From Succinatimonas sp. UBA7265 (GTDB taxonomy: Bacteria; Pseudomonadota; Gammaproteobacteria; Enterobacterales; Succinivibrionaceae): a stretch of 64,000 bases of DNA. The notes under the pieces are model-generated. The model worked only from the letters and a program-made list of their open reading frames with translations. It was not told where the DNA came from and did not search any database. Every line of letters begins with the position of its first letter. The stretch's first letter is position 1. Position numbers and translations under genes: made by a program. This document shows, piece by piece, positions 33,947 through 43,036 of the stretch. The DNA lies in assembly GCA_002473165.1 (NCBI GenBank), contig DKSD01000094.1:75515-139514 (forward strand). Direction: 5' to 3'.

Positions 33947-34255
33947 ATGAGGTGATATAAGTCCCGGATCTCCCCTGCGCGCATAAAAAACGCGCTGCCT
34001 GGCATGATCCGCGGTTTGTTTCCGGTGAATTAGATAGATCGCACTGTTACAGGATTAACTGAATTGCTTGCGGGAAAACGGCATCCGAGGCGATGCCTGA
34101 ATATACGGCGGGAGCCGCTTTACGGTTCCGTCACGAAACCTACTGCTCCTGAACACTGATCCGCACCGGGATCACCGGACTCAGTCTGTTTCTGCGCGTC
34201 ATGATAACATCACCGCGGCCTGCGGGCAAGCGCGGCGCAATGGGAAATTTAGCGC
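33947..34255 (-). promoter_or_regulatory. rho leader and uvrD-rho intergenic region
   Basis: 309 bases without a gene. On the minus strand there is a GCGCG / CGCGC hairpin with a T-rich loop about 30 bases before rho (33977-33996) and a TGATCC / GGATCA inverted repeat near 34159-34176. No strong promoter consensus is evident. A long leader is expected because rho is autoregulated by Rho-dependent termination in E. coli. Confidence 0.4.
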
Positions 34256-36334
34256 TCAGATGCGCTCGGTTACAAAAGGCTGCGGGCGTTTGCCTGAATA
34301 GCTCAGCAGCATCTGCCTTAAAAAAATGCTGGGCCCTGAACTCTCAAGGCGCCCGAAAATGCGCCGGTAATCGGCATAGCTTAAATAAAGGCGCTCGCGG
34401 GCGCGGGTCATGGCGACATAAGCAAGACGCCGCTCCTCCTCCGTGCCGTCCTCGCGGCTCTCCAGCGAGAGCTGCGAGGGCAGGATCTTGTTGTCAAAAC
34501 CGATGAGGAAGACCGCGCGGAACTCCAGACCCTTGGAGGAGTGGATTGTCATAAGGTTGAGACGATCGCCTGGCACGGACGCTCCGGCCTGCCCCTGGGC
34601 GTTAAGTTCCGTGCCCGCAGCCAGGCTTACAGAGGAGAGATACTCAAGCAGCAGGCGCTTTTGCGGGCTCAGCGAGGCGAGCGCTTCGTCATCTGAGGCA
34701 TCCTCTCCCTGGTGTTCGCGCTCGAACGCCGCGGCGTTGTTCACGAGCTCCTCTAAGTTCTTGTGCCTGAGATTGTCATACTCGCCGCGCTTTTCCTTCT
34801 CGTCTTTCTCCTTGTACATGATGTAGAGCCCGCTCTTCTGCACGACTTCGCCGGCAAAGGACGAGAGCGAGGACATGTGCTCGAGCCCCTGCTGCAGCTC
34901 TTCCATGAGTGAGGCAAAGCCCTCGATGCGCCGCGCGATCGTAACAAGCGCCTTGGCCGCCTCCGGCATTTTGCCGTATTCGCGCACGAGTTTTATGGCC
35001 TGAAGCAGCGAGCAGCCGCGCTCTGAGGCCACCTCCTGCAGCTTTGAGACGACAGAAGGGCCGATCTTGCGGGAGGGGACGTTGATGATGCGATACAGCG
35101 CGGTGTCGTCGTTTTCGTTGAGCAGCAGGCGCATATAAGCTACGGCATCGAGGATCTCGGCGCGCTCAAAGAATTTCAGGCCGCCGTAAATGACATAGTC
35201 CACTCCGTGCGTCGACAGCGTTTTTTCCATGACGCCTGACAGCGAGTTGTTGCGGTAGAGCACGGCCATGTCGCAAAGCCGCATGCCCTGCCGCTTAAGC
35301 GCACGCACCTCGGATAGCACGGCCTGGGCTTCAAGTTCCTCGTTGCGGCAGCGCATCACCGTCACCTGCGGGCCGCTCCCGCCGTTGGCGTTTTTCAGCT
35401 TTTTCTCGATGAGGCGGTCGTTGTTGCCTGAGATCAGCGTGTTGGCCATGTCGAGGATGTTCTGCCCGGAACGGTAGTTTTCCAGCAGCGCCACCTGATG
35501 CACCGGCTTAAAATCCTTGAGGAAATTCTGCATGTTCGTAAAGTCGGCGCCGCGCCAGCCGTAGATGGACTGATCGTCATCGCCCACGGCCAGCACATGC
35601 GACTGCGGGCCTTTTAACAGCCCGAGCAGCTTATATTGCAGCGAGCTCGTGTCCTGGAACTCGTCGACTAAGATCTCCTCAAAGCGCCGGTGCTGCAGCT
35701 CACGCACCCGCTCGTTGCCCTCGAGCAGTTCGACGGTGCGCAATATAAGCTCCGAGAAATCGACGATGTTCTCGCGGATGCAGGATTTCTCATAGATTTT
35801 ATAAACCCGGCGCACGGTGGCACCGTAATCGCCCATCTGCGCATGTTCGATGTTTTTAAAGCGCAGCCCGCGCTCTTTGAAGCGGCTGATGCTGGCGGCC
35901 ACCATGGCGGGGCGGTAATCTCCGATGTCGATCCCCAGATCTTTTTCAATGCGCTTTACCAAAAGTTTCTGACCGTCGCTGTCCATGACGGTGAAATCCG
36001 GAGTGAGCCCGGCCTGGTTTGCATAGGCGCGCAACAGCCGCAGGCACAGGGAGTGAAACGTCGAGGTCCAAAGGGCGCGCTGCACCTCCTCCCCTGAGAT
36101 CGCGCCGATGCGCTGGCGCATCTCCGCGGCAGCCTTGTTCGTAAACGTCACGGCGAGGATGCGCCGCGGCTGCACCTGTTCCACGCCGATGAGCCAGGCG
36201 ATGCGGGAGACGAGCACCCGGGTTTTGCCGGTGCCGGCGCCTGCGATGATCAGCATGTTTTCCCGGGGGGCGCTTACAGCTTCCTTTTGGGCGTCATTGA
36301 GATCTTTTAAAAGAAAATTACGCTCAGCGCTCAT
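34256..36334 (-). CDS. uvrD: DNA helicase II
   Basis: SF1A 3'-5' helicase for mismatch and excision repair. Motifs: I AGAGTGKT, II VDEFQDT, III VGDDDQSIYGWRGA, IV ENYRS, V TIHSSKGLEF, VI VAMTRARE. The sequence after IYGG (KFFERAEI-DAVAYMRLLLNENDD) and LEELV places it with UvrD rather than Rep, as does linkage to yigB-xerC-dapF. At 692 residues it is about 30 shorter than E. coli UvrD, lacking part of the C-terminal extension. Start overlaps the yigB stop (ATGA). Confidence 0.93.
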   Translation of the reverse strand: MSAERNFLLKDLNDAQKEAVSAPRENMLIIAGAGTGKTRVLVSRIAWLIGVEQVQPRRILAVTFTNKAAAEMRQRIGAISGEEVQRALWTSTFHSLCLRLLRAYANQAGLTPDFTVMDSDGQKLLVKRIEKDLGIDIGDYRPAMVAASISRFKERGLRFKNIEHAQMGDYGATVRRVYKIYEKSCIRENIVDFSELILRTVELLEGNERVRELQHRRFEEILVDEFQDTSSLQYKLLGLLKGPQSHVLAVGDDDQSIYGWRGADFTNMQNFLKDFKPVHQVALLENYRSGQNILDMANTLISGNNDRLIEKKLKNANGGSGPQVTVMRCRNEELEAQAVLSEVRALKRQGMRLCDMAVLYRNNSLSGVMEKTLSTHGVDYVIYGGLKFFERAEILDAVAYMRLLLNENDDTALYRIINVPSRKIGPSVVSKLQEVASERGCSLLQAIKLVREYGKMPEAAKALVTIARRIEGFASLMEELQQGLEHMSSLSSFAGEVVQKSGLYIMYKEKDEKEKRGEYDNLRHKNLEELVNNAAAFEREHQGEDASDDEALASLSPQKRLLLEYLSSVSLAAGTELNAQGQAGASVPGDRLNLMTIHSSKGLEFRAVFLIGFDNKILPSQLSLESREDGTEEERRLAYVAMTRARERLYLSYADYRRIFGRLESSGPSIFLRQMLLSYSGKRPQPFVTERI

Positions 36335-37056
36335 GAAAGCAGCAGCCCCCGCAGTTCTTCAAGACGGTCAAGCACGATTGAAGGCAGTATTTTAAGCCGA
36401 TCCCAGTCCGCCGTCTTCCCGGCTATCCCGCGGCGCAGCCAGGCGCACTGGCAGCCGGCTCCGACGGCGCCCTCCACATCCGTGAAAGGATCATCGCCCA
36501 CATGCAGCACCTCGCAGGGGCGCACGCCGGCCTTCGTCGCAAAATCGACGAAGAGATCCGGGTAAGGCTTGGTGCGCGCGCCCCTGACGGACGGGCGCAG
36601 ATCCCATTTAAAAAACGGCGCCAGTCCGTCCTGCACGGTATCGGAATTGCCGTTGGAGATGCAGGCGAGCGGATAGCGCGCGCCGAGATCACAGAGCAGT
36701 TTTTTTGAGGACTCCGGCACCGGGATCTCCGAGCGCACCCGGATAAACCAGGCTGTAAGCTCGCGCGCCTGCGCATCAGAAACAGCGATGCCTTCCTGGT
36801 TTAAGCAGTAAATGAGCTCCTGTACGCGCAGTTCCGTAACGTCGTTGTCAAGTTCTGGCCTTAAGCAAAGCAGCGCCTGCCGCTCCTGCGACCACCACTT
36901 AAGATCCCGCGCCCTGCCCGTGAGCCCGAAAATTTCCGTTAAGTGCTCAAGGTAGAGCTCTTCAGCCCTTTTGATGCAGGGCACGTTGTCATAGAGCGTG
37001 TCGTCGAGATCGAAGGACACGGCCTTGATCCCGTGCAAGCCTTTTAAAAAGATCAC
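36331..37056 (-). CDS. yigB: HAD-family phosphatase YigB
   Basis: HAD hydrolase; E. coli YigB dephosphorylates 5-amino-6-ribitylamino-uracil phosphate in riboflavin synthesis. Motif I SFDLDDTLYDN, motif II CISNGN, motif III Lys in RTKPYPDLF and motif IV HVGDDPFTDV are complete. 241 residues versus 238 in E. coli. It overlaps both xerC (upstream) and uvrD (downstream) by four bases, showing one operon. Confidence 0.9.
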   Translation of the reverse strand: MIFLKGLHGIKAVSFDLDDTLYDNVPCIKRAEELYLEHLTEIFGLTGRARDLKWWSQERQALLCLRPELDNDVTELRVQELIYCLNQEGIAVSDAQARELTAWFIRVRSEIPVPESSKKLLCDLGARYPLACISNGNSDTVQDGLAPFFKWDLRPSVRGARTKPYPDLFVDFATKAGVRPCEVLHVGDDPFTDVEGAVGAGCQCAWLRRGIAGKTADWDRLKILPSIVLDRLEELRGLLLS

Positions 37057-38003
37057 CTGCCGCCGTCCTTTGAAGAGCCGCCGTCCGCGGCCTTGACGTT
37101 CATGCGGGCGCGGGGATGGGCTGAGGCATAGACTTTCTTTAAATGCGCGAAATCGAGGTTCGTGTAAACCTGGGTCGCCGCCAGGCTCGAGTGCCCGAGC
37201 ATCTCCTGCACCGAGCGCAGATCCGCGCCGTTTTCCACCAGCTCAGTGGCAAAGCTGTGGCGCAGCTTGTGGGGGAAGACGTTGGCTTTAAGCCCGGCCG
37301 CGGCGGCGAGCTTCTTTAAATTCTGCTCGACGGCGCGGGCGGTAAGTCTCGTGCCAAAACGGCTGACAAACAAAGCGTTGTCTTTGGGAGCGAACTCACC
37401 GCGGCGCTTTAAATACTCACAAAGGCGCTCCGCGGCGCGGCTGCCAAAAGGCACGACGCGGGTCTTGCCGCCCTTGCCGGTGACGCGCACTTCACGCTCT
37501 GATAGCGAGCAGTTTTTGAGATCAAGCGACGTGAGCTCGGAGACGCGCAGCCCCGAGGCAAAGAGCAGCTCGGCGATCGTCAGATCGCGCAGCTGCGTGA
37601 GATCCGCAGGCTCAAGATCCAAAAGCTCTGAGACTTCGGATGAAGTGAGCACGCGCGGCAGCGCCTTTTTCACGCGCGGCGCCGTCACAAAACGCATGGG
37701 ATCGGCATTAAGGCGGCCCTTTTTTACCATGAAATCAAAAAAGCTGCTTAACGCATAGAGATCATGGGCGACCGTCGCCGACGACAGCCTGCGCGCGTGC
37801 CCGCCGAAATTGAACTCGCGGGCGATGGCACGCATTTCCGCCTTGCCCACCTGCTCCCAGGAGCAGACATCAGGCGCCTCGTGCGAGAGCGCCTCCACGG
37901 CCTTTAACAGCGCCCGCTCGTAGGACGACGCGGTAAGCGGGCTGAGCCGGCGCTCCCCCTTAAGGCTTGCCAAAAAAGCATTGACGTCATCCACAAGCGC
38001 CAT
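37053..38003 (-). CDS. xerC: Tyrosine recombinase XerC
   Basis: Site-specific recombinase for chromosome dimer resolution at dif with XerD. N-terminal SAM-like domain, then catalytic residues in order: Arg in ASGLRVSELTSL, Lys in VTGKGGKTR, HKLRHSF, and the C-terminal HSSLAATQVYTNLD with the Tyr nucleophile. 316 residues. The dapF-xerC-yigB-uvrD linkage supports XerC over XerD. Confidence 0.95.
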   Translation of the reverse strand: MALVDDVNAFLASLKGERRLSPLTASSYERALLKAVEALSHEAPDVCSWEQVGKAEMRAIAREFNFGGHARRLSSATVAHDLYALSSFFDFMVKKGRLNADPMRFVTAPRVKKALPRVLTSSEVSELLDLEPADLTQLRDLTIAELLFASGLRVSELTSLDLKNCSLSEREVRVTGKGGKTRVVPFGSRAAERLCEYLKRRGEFAPKDNALFVSRFGTRLTARAVEQNLKKLAAAAGLKANVFPHKLRHSFATELVENGADLRSVQEMLGHSSLAATQVYTNLDFAHLKKVYASAHPRARMNVKAADGGSSKDGGR

Positions 38004-38836
38004 CAGATCACGATCGTTCCTTCAAAAACGCGCTCGGCAGGGCCTGTAAGGAAGATCGGGCTGTCCCCGCCTTCCCAGGAAAGCGTGAGTTTCCCGCCTT
38101 TGAGCGTGACGCTCACCGGGCTTTTGACGCGCTTTTGCGTGATCGCCACGGCCACGGCCGCGCAGGCGCCGCTGCCGCAGGCCAGCGTTTCGCCGGCGCC
38201 GCGCTCATAGACCCTGAGGTTTAACTCATGCTCTGAGACCACCTGGGCAAAGCCCGCGTTCACGCGCTCGGGAAAATCAGGATGCGCCTCGATTTCAGGG
38301 CCCAATGTCTCAACCGGGGCGGTATCGGTGCTGTCCCAGAAACTTACAAAATGCGGGTTGCCCATGGATACGGCGCCGCCTTCGACGCTGCCGCCGTCTT
38401 TAAGCTTTAGCGCATAGGAGTCCTGCGCTCTCTCGCGCCTGAACGGCAGCGCAGCGGGATCAAAGACGGGCTTTCCCATGTTCACCGTGACCGTGTTGTC
38501 ATCGTTGAGCTTGAGCTTTAGCACGCCTGAGACCGTGGACACGGCGATCTCTTTTTTGGAACACAGGCCGTGATCGGCCACGAAGCGGGCAAAACAGCGC
38601 GCGCCGTTGCCGCACATCTGCACCTCGCCGCCGTCGGCATTGAAGATGCGGTAGTGGAAATCGATCTCCGGATCATAGGGCGGCTCGACGACCAAAAGCT
38701 GATCAAAGCCCACGCCAAAATGGCGATCGGCGAGGCGGCGGATGAGCTCCGGGCTGAAAAACACTTTCTGGGTGACGGCATTGACGACCATGAAGTCGTT
38801 GCCGGCTCCGTGCATCTTCGTAAATTTAAGCAGCAT
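38003..38836 (-). CDS. dapF: Diaminopimelate epimerase
   Basis: Converts LL- to meso-diaminopimelate for lysine and peptidoglycan. The start at 38836 (MLLKFTKMHGAGNDF) follows AGGGGG and leaves ten bases after the lysA stop; the longer frame would overlap lysA. Both catalytic cysteines are visible: MCGNGARC and ACGSGACA. About 277 residues. Confidence 0.97.
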   Translation of the reverse strand: MLLKFTKMHGAGNDFMVVNAVTQKVFFSPELIRRLADRHFGVGFDQLLVVEPPYDPEIDFHYRIFNADGGEVQMCGNGARCFARFVADHGLCSKKEIAVSTVSGVLKLKLNDDNTVTVNMGKPVFDPAALPFRRERAQDSYALKLKDGGSVEGGAVSMGNPHFVSFWDSTDTAPVETLGPEIEAHPDFPERVNAGFAQVVSEHELNLRVYERGAGETLACGSGACAAVAVAITQKRVKSPVSVTLKGGKLTLSWEGGDSPIFLTGPAERVFEGTIVI

Positions 38837-38846
38837 GAAAGCCCCC

Positions 38847-40088
38847 TTACACGCTCTCGCGCTCCCAGAGCTCCTCAAAACTCTGGCGGCGGCGCACCAC
38901 GCGCGCGGACGCGCCGCTTACCATGATCTCGCAGGCCAGGCGGCGGCTGTTGTAGCACGAGGACATGCTGCTGCCGTAGGCGCCGGCGCCGCGCACGGCG
39001 AGGATGTCGCCGTCTTCTGCGTTCAGCAGGCGGTCGCGGCCTAAGAAATCATCGCTCTCGCACACCGGTCCCACGATATCGCAGCGCTCGGCGCCGCTTT
39101 CCGGACGCTCATGCGCGTTTACTATGGTCATGTGCGCGTTGTAAAGCGCCGGCCTGATGAGATCGTTCATGCCGCCGTCGGTCACGATGAATTTTTTGTC
39201 GCCGTTGTGTTTCTTGTAAATAACCTTGCAGGCGAGGATCCCGGCGTTGGCTACCATCGCGCGCCCGGGCTCAATGAAGATCTTGCAGTCAAGGCCGCGG
39301 AAACGCTCGATGATCCCCGAGAAGAAATCATCAGGCGACGGCGGCATCTCGGCGTCATAGGTCACGCCCAGCCCGCCGCCTAAGTCGATGTGATCGACGC
39401 TGATGCCGTGCTCTTTGAGCCTCTTATAAAGCTTAATGAGGATGTCGGCCGTCTCGAGGATCGGCAGCGTTGACGTCATCTGCGATCCGATGTGGCAGTC
39501 AATGCCGCTGATTTTGAGATGCGGATCTTCGGCCATCTTCAGGTAAAGAGCGAAAGCCTCTTCGATGCTGATGCCGAACTTGTTGTTTTTAAGTCCGGTG
39601 GAGATGGCAGGCAGGGTCCTGGCGTCCACGTCGGGATTGACGCGCAGTGCCACCGGGGCTTTGACGCCCAGCGAGGCGGCGGTGCGGCTTACAGCGGCCA
39701 GTTCCTCGGCGCTTTCGACGTTGAGGCAGAGGATCCCCTCATTTAAGGCATAGCGCAGTTCTTCATCGGTTTTGCCCACGCCTGAGAACACGGCCTTGCG
39801 CACATCGCCGCCTGCGGCCTTGACGCGCCGCAGCTCGCCCTCTGAGACCACGTCAAAGCCGACTCCCAGTTTGGCCATGAGCGCGATCACGGCCAGGTTG
39901 GAATTTGACTTGACGCTGTAGCACACCTGGTGCGGATGCGGGGCGAGCGCGCGCTCGAAGGCGCGCAGATGGCGCTCCAGCGTGCTTTGCGAATAGATGT
40001 AAAGCGGCGTCCCGTATTTTTCGGCCAGATCGCGGACTTTAAGATCCTCGGCATAAAGCTCGCCTTCGCGGAAGTTGAAATAATCCAT
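38847..40088 (-). CDS. lysA: Diaminopimelate decarboxylase
   Basis: PLP enzyme forming lysine from meso-DAP. The PLP lysine is in CYSVKSNSNLAV, and the family motifs GSQMTS, DLGGGLGVTY, EPGRAMVANAG and CESDDFLGRDR are present. 413 residues. It starts directly after the lptM stop (TAAATG) and precedes dapF, so the last two lysine/DAP steps are co-transcribed. This lptM-lysA-dapF order is found in many gammaproteobacteria but not in E. coli. Confidence 0.96.
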   Translation of the reverse strand: MDYFNFREGELYAEDLKVRDLAEKYGTPLYIYSQSTLERHLRAFERALAPHPHQVCYSVKSNSNLAVIALMAKLGVGFDVVSEGELRRVKAAGGDVRKAVFSGVGKTDEELRYALNEGILCLNVESAEELAAVSRTAASLGVKAPVALRVNPDVDARTLPAISTGLKNNKFGISIEEAFALYLKMAEDPHLKISGIDCHIGSQMTSTLPILETADILIKLYKRLKEHGISVDHIDLGGGLGVTYDAEMPPSPDDFFSGIIERFRGLDCKIFIEPGRAMVANAGILACKVIYKKHNGDKKFIVTDGGMNDLIRPALYNAHMTIVNAHERPESGAERCDIVGPVCESDDFLGRDRLLNAEDGDILAVRGAGAYGSSMSSCYNSRRLACEIMVSGASARVVRRRQSFEELWERESV

Positions 40089-40364
40089 TTATAAGTTCCC
40101 TTTTGCCCCGGTCGCGTCTGAATCAGCTGCGCCTGAATCGGCAGCGCCGGAATTATCCTGCCGCTTCGGCGCCTGTGCGTCCGTCTCATTGGCAGCTGAG
40201 TCTGCCTCTGAGGCGCCCTGCTCCTCAGGGGCGGCAGTGTTGTTATCCGCAGCAGCGCCCTGCGCCTGGGCGTTTTCATCCTCGGGCAGATAGAGCGGGC
40301 CCTTTAAGCCGCAGCCTGAGAGCAGCAGCGAAAGCGCCACAGCCGGCAGAAAAATCCTTAACAT
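40089..40364 (-). CDS. lptM: LptM (YifL)-type lipoprotein
   Basis: Small outer-membrane lipoprotein; in E. coli LptM assists oxidative maturation of the LPS translocon LptD. The real start is the ATG at 40364 (MLRIFLPAVALSLLLSGCGLKGPLYLPED), with lipobox LSGC and the invariant CGLKGPLY. The remaining 60 residues are a low-complexity Ala/Asp/Glu/Asn tail with repeats of GAADS type, longer than the E. coli tail (91 versus 67 residues overall). Confidence 0.88.
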   Translation of the reverse strand: MLRIFLPAVALSLLLSGCGLKGPLYLPEDENAQAQGAAADNNTAAPEEQGASEADSAANETDAQAPKRQDNSGAADSGAADSDATGAKGNL

Positions 40365-40414
40365 GTGCAGATCTCCAAAAACCTCTCCACAATAACACAG
40401 CGGGCGCTCCCGCG

Positions 40415-42877
40415 TCAGCGCCCGCCCGGCCGCCCGGAGATGGTGAAAGGGTGCACTGAGGCCAGATCGGGGCTTACCACGAAATACTGCGGCAGGTTGA
40501 ACAGCGCGGCGCCGCCTTTGAGCTCCTCGCCCTGCCTGGTGTAAAAACGGTTCACGGCGTTTACAAGCTCGGATCGCGAGCCCTTGTAGTTGCGGAAGAT
40601 GCTGATCTCGTTTTGCTCGTTGGCCACAAAGATGTCCCACTTGCGGCGATCGCGCTGCACGAAGAAATACTGACGGATCCCCGCCGAGGCGGCGTTCTCA
40701 ACCGGTGCGGGCACCTGCAGGGCGTACTCGGGGCGCATGCCAAAGCGCGTCATAACCATGGTGTCCTCCTCGCCCGAGCCAAACGGGGCGCGCTCGCGCA
40801 CCGTCACCCCGCGCTTGCCGTCAGACTGCGCGGTGCAGATCTCGCCGCCTAACTCAAAGCTCTGCTTCATGCCCGGATCGCTTGAACACCATGCCACCTG
40901 GTTTAGCAGCCCTTGCAGATCGTACCTGATGATCTCGGCATGGCGTCGCGAGCACGAGCAGACCTTGGCGCCGCGCAGCAGATCCTCGGCGCCCTCGCCT
41001 ATGGAATTTAAGCGCGCCAGACAGGAGACGAGCTCCGCCACACCCTCGCGCCCGTCAGGCAGGGCGTGGCAGTTGAGCTCGCCCCAGCTGTTCTCTGTAA
41101 TGAGATCCACAGAGCCTATAAGGCACAGGTGGTCGCGGCCGCAGCTTAGAGACGAGCCTTCTATGCTCTCGAGCGCCTCCGCCTGGCGCTCGGCGGTGGC
41201 GTCATGGCCGAAATTGACGACAGCGATGCAGCGCGTGACCTGGCGCGGGCGCTGCAGATCGGCCTGCCTCACATGCCTGGCGCGCTGCGGCAGGTTCGCG
41301 CGCAGGTAGGCGACAAAGCGCCTGAGCCTTACGCTGTCATCGGGATCGCAGCGGCCCTTACAGGCGATGCGGGTTTTCTGGCCGCACAGGCCGTTGGCGA
41401 CGGCCCACAGCGCCGCTTCCGTGAGCGTGCGGGCAAAGCAGATCTCAGGTGAGTTTAACAGCGCGTAAGGTTCAGCTGAGCAGGCGTACAGGTGCCAGCC
41501 GCGGCGGCACAGCGAATTGTCAGCGGTCCTTAAAAACACCAGATCGCGCTGTTCCAGCGACGCGTTAAGCCCGCGGCTTAACACCGGCACCTTGCCTTCG
41601 TAGCTGTCATAAACAGCGTAAAGCTTGCGCGAGAGCACCCCGGCGTCATCGGAGGTGATGGCGTACTCTATGCCGTGGCTGATGCTGAAATTCAAAAGCG
41701 CGCGGTAGCTGCGCATGAAAGAGGCAAAGAGTTCGCGCTCGGCTGCGAGCACGCGCGGCACCGGCCAGCGCGCGGGGCTGAGATCGCCCCCTGCCACATC
41801 GGTGTTCCAGCCCCACAGCCTGATGAGCCTGCGCAGCAGCTTAAGCCGCGGCGCCTGCTCAAAGCTGCCGCCTGCGGCGAGCTTGTAGCAAAAACAGCGG
41901 CGCATCAGATCGAGCCGTGCAGGATCATGGCGCTCTTTAAGATAGGCGCACACCCGCCTGAACATCAGCCAGTAGGCGTCAAGGTTTAATGAGCAGCACC
42001 CGCCCTGCCACAGGCGCTGCTTGAGCTCGGCGCTCACGAGCCGGGTATTGGGGTATTCGGCTGAATACGCCTCCGTAAGCGTGATCTTAAGAGCCGCCTT
42101 AAACGGCGAATCAATGCCCTTGTACAAAAGCCACAGGGCCGAACCGAAATACTCGGAGGGCGAGCTTGCGGCAACGGAGCCAAAATCAAAGAAGAGATCT
42201 TTGGGAAAATCCTTGCAGCGCAGCAGCGCCGCGACGGCAGCGGCGTAATCCTCGCGCTCTTCCTCAGGGGAGATCAGATACCAGGCGATGTAGCGCCCGC
42301 AGATGCGCACGGAGCTGCGGTAGAACTCATCTAACAGGAACAGGCTTTGCGCGCTGCCGCAGTCCTCGGTGTCCAGCTGACCGCTGCGCCCGCCGGTGAA
42401 GCGGTCCTCAGGCGTCACAAAGAGATTGACCTCGGCCCCCAGCGCCTTGCAAAAAGAAGAGATCAGGGCGCATTTTTCCTTAAGCAGCCGCGTTTCCTCG
42501 GTGCCTAATCCTGAGCGCACGCACACCCACAGATCGAGATCCGAGGACAGGCTCTGGCCGATGGACGAGGTGCTGCCCATGGCGTAGAGGGCGCAGATCC
42601 CGTTTTTCTTCGGGCGGTCGTCCAGGGAGAGCCCCAGATCGGCTAAAAAGCGGCGCTGCTCCTGCCCTGGGACAAAACGATCGATGCCGCAGGGCACCCG
42701 CCCCTCGCGGTAACCCGGGATCTTAGGATCGTTGCGGTCTAAAAAGAGCGGCACGAGCTGCAGGGCGCGGCGGGCGCCCGGGCTCATGATCCTGAGCGCG
42801 CGGCGCAGCCTGCGGCCTGTAAATTCCTGATAGCGAAGCAACCTTGATCTGAAAACGGCTGCGCCTGCCTCGTGCAT
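40415..42877 (-). CDS. cyaA: Class I adenylate cyclase
   Basis: Makes cAMP for CRP control. The catalytic N-terminal half is clear: MGSTSSIGQSLSSDLDLWVC, EDCGSAQSLFLLDEFYRSS and EYFGSALWLLYKGIDSPFKA. The C-terminal regulatory half is more diverged but retains NSWGELNCHALPDG and NLPQFFYV-like NLPQYFVVS. Start at 42877 (ATG) has GGAG five bases upstream; a GTG two codons earlier overlaps that site. 820 residues (E. coli 848). Divergent from hemX. Likely controls the hexuronate genes in this window. Confidence 0.96.
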   Translation of the reverse strand: MHEAGAAVFRSRLLRYQEFTGRRLRRALRIMSPGARRALQLVPLFLDRNDPKIPGYREGRVPCGIDRFVPGQEQRRFLADLGLSLDDRPKKNGICALYAMGSTSSIGQSLSSDLDLWVCVRSGLGTEETRLLKEKCALISSFCKALGAEVNLFVTPEDRFTGGRSGQLDTEDCGSAQSLFLLDEFYRSSVRICGRYIAWYLISPEEEREDYAAAVAALLRCKDFPKDLFFDFGSVAASSPSEYFGSALWLLYKGIDSPFKAALKITLTEAYSAEYPNTRLVSAELKQRLWQGGCCSLNLDAYWLMFRRVCAYLKERHDPARLDLMRRCFCYKLAAGGSFEQAPRLKLLRRLIRLWGWNTDVAGGDLSPARWPVPRVLAAERELFASFMRSYRALLNFSISHGIEYAITSDDAGVLSRKLYAVYDSYEGKVPVLSRGLNASLEQRDLVFLRTADNSLCRRGWHLYACSAEPYALLNSPEICFARTLTEAALWAVANGLCGQKTRIACKGRCDPDDSVRLRRFVAYLRANLPQRARHVRQADLQRPRQVTRCIAVVNFGHDATAERQAEALESIEGSSLSCGRDHLCLIGSVDLITENSWGELNCHALPDGREGVAELVSCLARLNSIGEGAEDLLRGAKVCSCSRRHAEIIRYDLQGLLNQVAWCSSDPGMKQSFELGGEICTAQSDGKRGVTVRERAPFGSGEEDTMVMTRFGMRPEYALQVPAPVENAASAGIRQYFFVQRDRRKWDIFVANEQNEISIFRNYKGSRSELVNAVNRFYTRQGEELKGGAALFNLPQYFVVSPDLASVHPFTISGRPGGR

Positions 42878-42883
42878 GCCCAC

Positions 42884-43036
42884 TCCGGGATAACGCCGGC
42901 AAAGCTTCCGGCGGCTTTGATTTTAACATGTGTGCCCTGCCCCTCAGGCTCAGCGCCGCGCCGGGCGTGCCTTTGTTTCCCTGTGTTAAAATCGGCTCAA
43001 ACGCCCTTTTTGCGGCCATGACAGGAACAAGCAAAC
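42884..43036. promoter_or_regulatory. Divergent cyaA / hemX promoter region
   Basis: Each strand carries a GTTAAAATC element that can act as -10: TAAAAT at 42987-42992 (plus, for hemX) and at 42925-42920 (minus, for cyaA). -35 elements are not clear. Confidence 0.35.

Noticed and set aside
34256..36334. Rep helicase
   Set aside because: Internal motifs and the uvrD-yigB-xerC-dapF linkage fit UvrD better than Rep.
40365..40640. N-terminal extension of the lptM frame (92 residues)
   Set aside because: It lies inside the cyaA 3' end in another frame; a lipoprotein signal with the invariant CGLKGPLY starts at 40364.
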